From a virus: 38,529 bases of DNA. The notes under the pieces were generated by a model. That model did no database searches. It had not been told where the DNA came from and saw only the letters and a program-made list of their open reading frames with translations. Of the stretch, positions 37,184 to 38,529 are shown piece by piece (position 1 is the stretch's first letter; every line of letters begins with the position of its first letter). Both the position numbers and the translations under genes were made by a program. The stretch covers positions 1 through 38,529 of IMG/VR virus record IMGVR_UViG_3300036985_003510; one strand, written 5' to 3'.

Positions 37184-37672
37184 TTACCTGTCCTTGACCG
37201 TGAAGATCCTCACGGTGTTTGTTAGTGTTACGCCGCTGGCTACATTCCCGCCCCAGTACTTCAACTTGAAGTTACTTCCGACAGGGAGTCTTTCATAAAC
37301 ACCCTTAAGCAATGTGGTCGTGCATTCATTTGTTGACGTGCTTGCCGATGCTGTAACCGCTGCGAGGTCAGTCCCCGCTGTGGTCGTGCCTATCACGCGA
37401 GGGCGCACGATCTTTCTGACCGCCGTAACGTTGTTCGTCACGTAGATGTCAACTGCGGTTGTGCCGCTGAATGTAGCCAGCATGATACCGCCTGTAGACG
37501 TGGCCGCGCTCTGGGCAATTTCCACCTTATCCAGATATCCCGCCACGGGTATCGGGTCGGAGTATGCTGCCGTCTGGTTGTTTGTGATTGTTACCGTGAG
37601 CGTGTAAACATCAGCACGGGCCATACCTGCGGCCAGCGCGAGCATACACCCTATCGCCACCATTTTCTTCAT
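37184..37672 (-). CDS. Secreted paralogue 1 at the head decoration locus
   Basis: 162 residues with GAGGAGATAGG upstream. Signal peptide MKKMVAIGCMLALAAGMARA (1-20), then a beta domain (YTLTVTITNNQ, YLDKVEIAQS, DIYVTNNVT, TVRIFTVKD) matching paralogue 2. Placed directly after the S49 protease and before paralogue 2 and scaffold. Possible roles are head decoration, periplasmic superinfection blocking, or surface exposure on the host. The tandem and the shared 27-base block suggest recent duplication or conversion. Confidence 0.75.
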   Translation of the reverse strand: MKKMVAIGCMLALAAGMARADVYTLTVTITNNQTAAYSDPIPVAGYLDKVEIAQSAATSTGGIMLATFSGTTAVDIYVTNNVTAVRKIVRPRVIGTTTAGTDLAAVTASASTSTNECTTTLLKGVYERLPVGSNFKLKYWGGNVASGVTLTNTVRIFTVKDR

Positions 37673-37675
37673 AAC

Positions 37676-38512
37676 CTATCTCCTCTTTTTGCTTTTACCT
37701 AATCCCGCCGCGATTTCTAACGCGGTGTTGTAACTAGTAATTTCGTCTATCAATCCGTTCTCCTTCGCTTCGACTGCGCCGAAAGACTGCCCCTGCATTA
37801 CATCGTCCGAGATGTTGCGCCCCCGCCCCGCCCGCACCGCTGCCTTGAAGTCTGCGCCCATCTTGTTGATTCGCGCCTGCAACATGTCTTCCTGTTCCCG
37901 CGTCAATTCTGTCCCCGGCAATCCCATGCCCTTATGCTTGCCTGACTTAAACAGGTTGAGTTTTACGCCCTCCATTGCCATTTGCCGGGAGCGGTCGAGA
38001 ATCGCCATGTATGCCCCGATTGATCCGATGTCAGCGGAGGTCATCGCGTAGATCAGGTCACATTGACTGGCCATCCAGTAGGCCGCTGAACCGATAAGGC
38101 CATCACCATAGGCCACGGTATACTTCTTCTGCCCGGCTGACTTGATCGCGGCGGCTACTTCCGGTGTTCCCATTGCCATGCCGCCAGGGGAATCGAAGAC
38201 CAACATCAGGGAATCAACCTCGTCGTCATCGCCCGCCGCCCGCACCATGCGCTCTAGAATGTCGCTGGAGGTCACGCCGCTATCGTAGAGCATGTCTGAA
38301 AACTTGCGCCCAATAACGCCCTGAACCGGGATTATCGCCGTATTCCCTTGGAGGGTGAATTGCCGCTTGCCGGGATTGGCGGGCATAGACTTGGCAAGGG
38401 CGTGCTGCGCTTCCTCGCGTGCCCCGCCCTCCGCGTGCGCTTCCACGATGTCAGTCAACACCTTGTGGACATCGGCAGGCAACAGCCACGGCTCACAGCA
38501 TAGCGCGGTCAT
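37676..38512 (-). CDS. S49-family head maturation protease (gpC-like)
   Basis: About 278 residues from ATG at 38512; a TTG at 38524 is an alternative without a better ribosome site. The SppA/S49 fold shows SPGG (about 108-111), the catalytic Ser in GSAAYWMAS (about 142), and the Lys in LFKSGKHK (about 189-194) as the general base of the Ser-Lys dyad. It processes scaffold and portal during head maturation. Unlike lambda gpC, no scaffold is fused at the C-terminus. The gene start repeats at 1-127. Confidence 0.9.
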   Translation of the reverse strand: MTALCCEPWLLPADVHKVLTDIVEAHAEGGAREEAQHALAKSMPANPGKRQFTLQGNTAIIPVQGVIGRKFSDMLYDSGVTSSDILERMVRAAGDDDEVDSLMLVFDSPGGMAMGTPEVAAAIKSAGQKKYTVAYGDGLIGSAAYWMASQCDLIYAMTSADIGSIGAYMAILDRSRQMAMEGVKLNLFKSGKHKGMGLPGTELTREQEDMLQARINKMGADFKAAVRAGRGRNISDDVMQGQSFGAVEAKENGLIDEITSYNTALEIAAGLGKSKKRR

Positions 38513-38529
38513 GCACCTGATCAATCTGG
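38403..38529. repeat. Terminal direct repeat, right copy (circular contig overlap)
   Basis: Exact copy of bases 1-127. Joining the two makes a circle of about 38,402 bp and connects the portal gene (minus strand, ending at 130) directly to the S49 protease gene (starting at 38512), which is the lambda B-C order. The biological continuity of gene order across the join supports circularity rather than a chance repeat. Confidence 0.95.

Overview
The window is one complete, circular phage genome opened at an arbitrary point. The first 127 bases recur exactly as the last 127 (1-127 = 38403-38529), the usual signature of a closed assembly, so the unit is about 38,402 bp. It encodes a lambda-like, tailed, siphovirus-type head and tail module, a recombination and replication module, and many very small genes. 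I see no integrase, no lambda-type repressor, no tRNA and no CRISPR array, so a virulent lifestyle is likelier than a temperate one. Strong Shine-Dalgarno sequences and many Sec signal peptides fit a bacterial, probably Gram-negative, host. The Thr/Asn-rich secreted proteins remind me of Lentisphaerota/Kiritimatiellota (PVC) genomes, but this host guess is weak. The contig is probably from an uncultured virus.

Layout. Leftward genes (minus strand) start at 9946 with a ribbon-helix-helix regulator. They continue through small genes, a PD-(D/E)XK nuclease, a two-domain glycosyltransferase, an HNH endonuclease, the terminase subunits and a sigma-region-4-like HTH protein. Transcription in this direction then passes antisense over a rightward unit (2029-3118). 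It continues with a gpW-like protein and the portal, crosses the circle junction to the S49 head protease, two tandem signal-peptide paralogues, scaffold, major capsid, head-tail connectors and a short tape measure, then fibre-like, often secreted proteins and a lysis-like cluster ending at 22200. Rightward genes (plus strand) run from 10162 to 22109: Cas4/RecB-like nuclease, coiled-coil protein, a putative annealing/OB-fold protein, SNF2 helicase, DNA methyltransferase, a replication-initiator-like protein with internal iterons, and many small ORFs. The two arms converge at about 22110-22200.

The most striking find is a structured RNA present at least three times (2066-2156, 10051-10147, 18373-18468). 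Each copy begins within about 2 nt of the predicted transcription start of an extended -10 promoter and ends in a U-rich run 13-17 nt before a start codon. All copies fold into the same pseudoknot with two small internal hairpins. The helix sequences differ completely between copies but keep pairing, which is covariation visible by eye. A fourth, divergent copy may lie at 17546-17640. I propose a phage early-leader RNA that acts on transcription, analogous in position to HK022 put RNAs, or a conditional terminator. I do not recognise it as a described class.

Other points of interest are the self-contained transcription unit at 2029-3118 with a G-rich 3' tract, Sec signal peptides on at least seven proteins of the virion operon including two at the usual place of head decoration proteins, and iterons inside the putative initiator gene.
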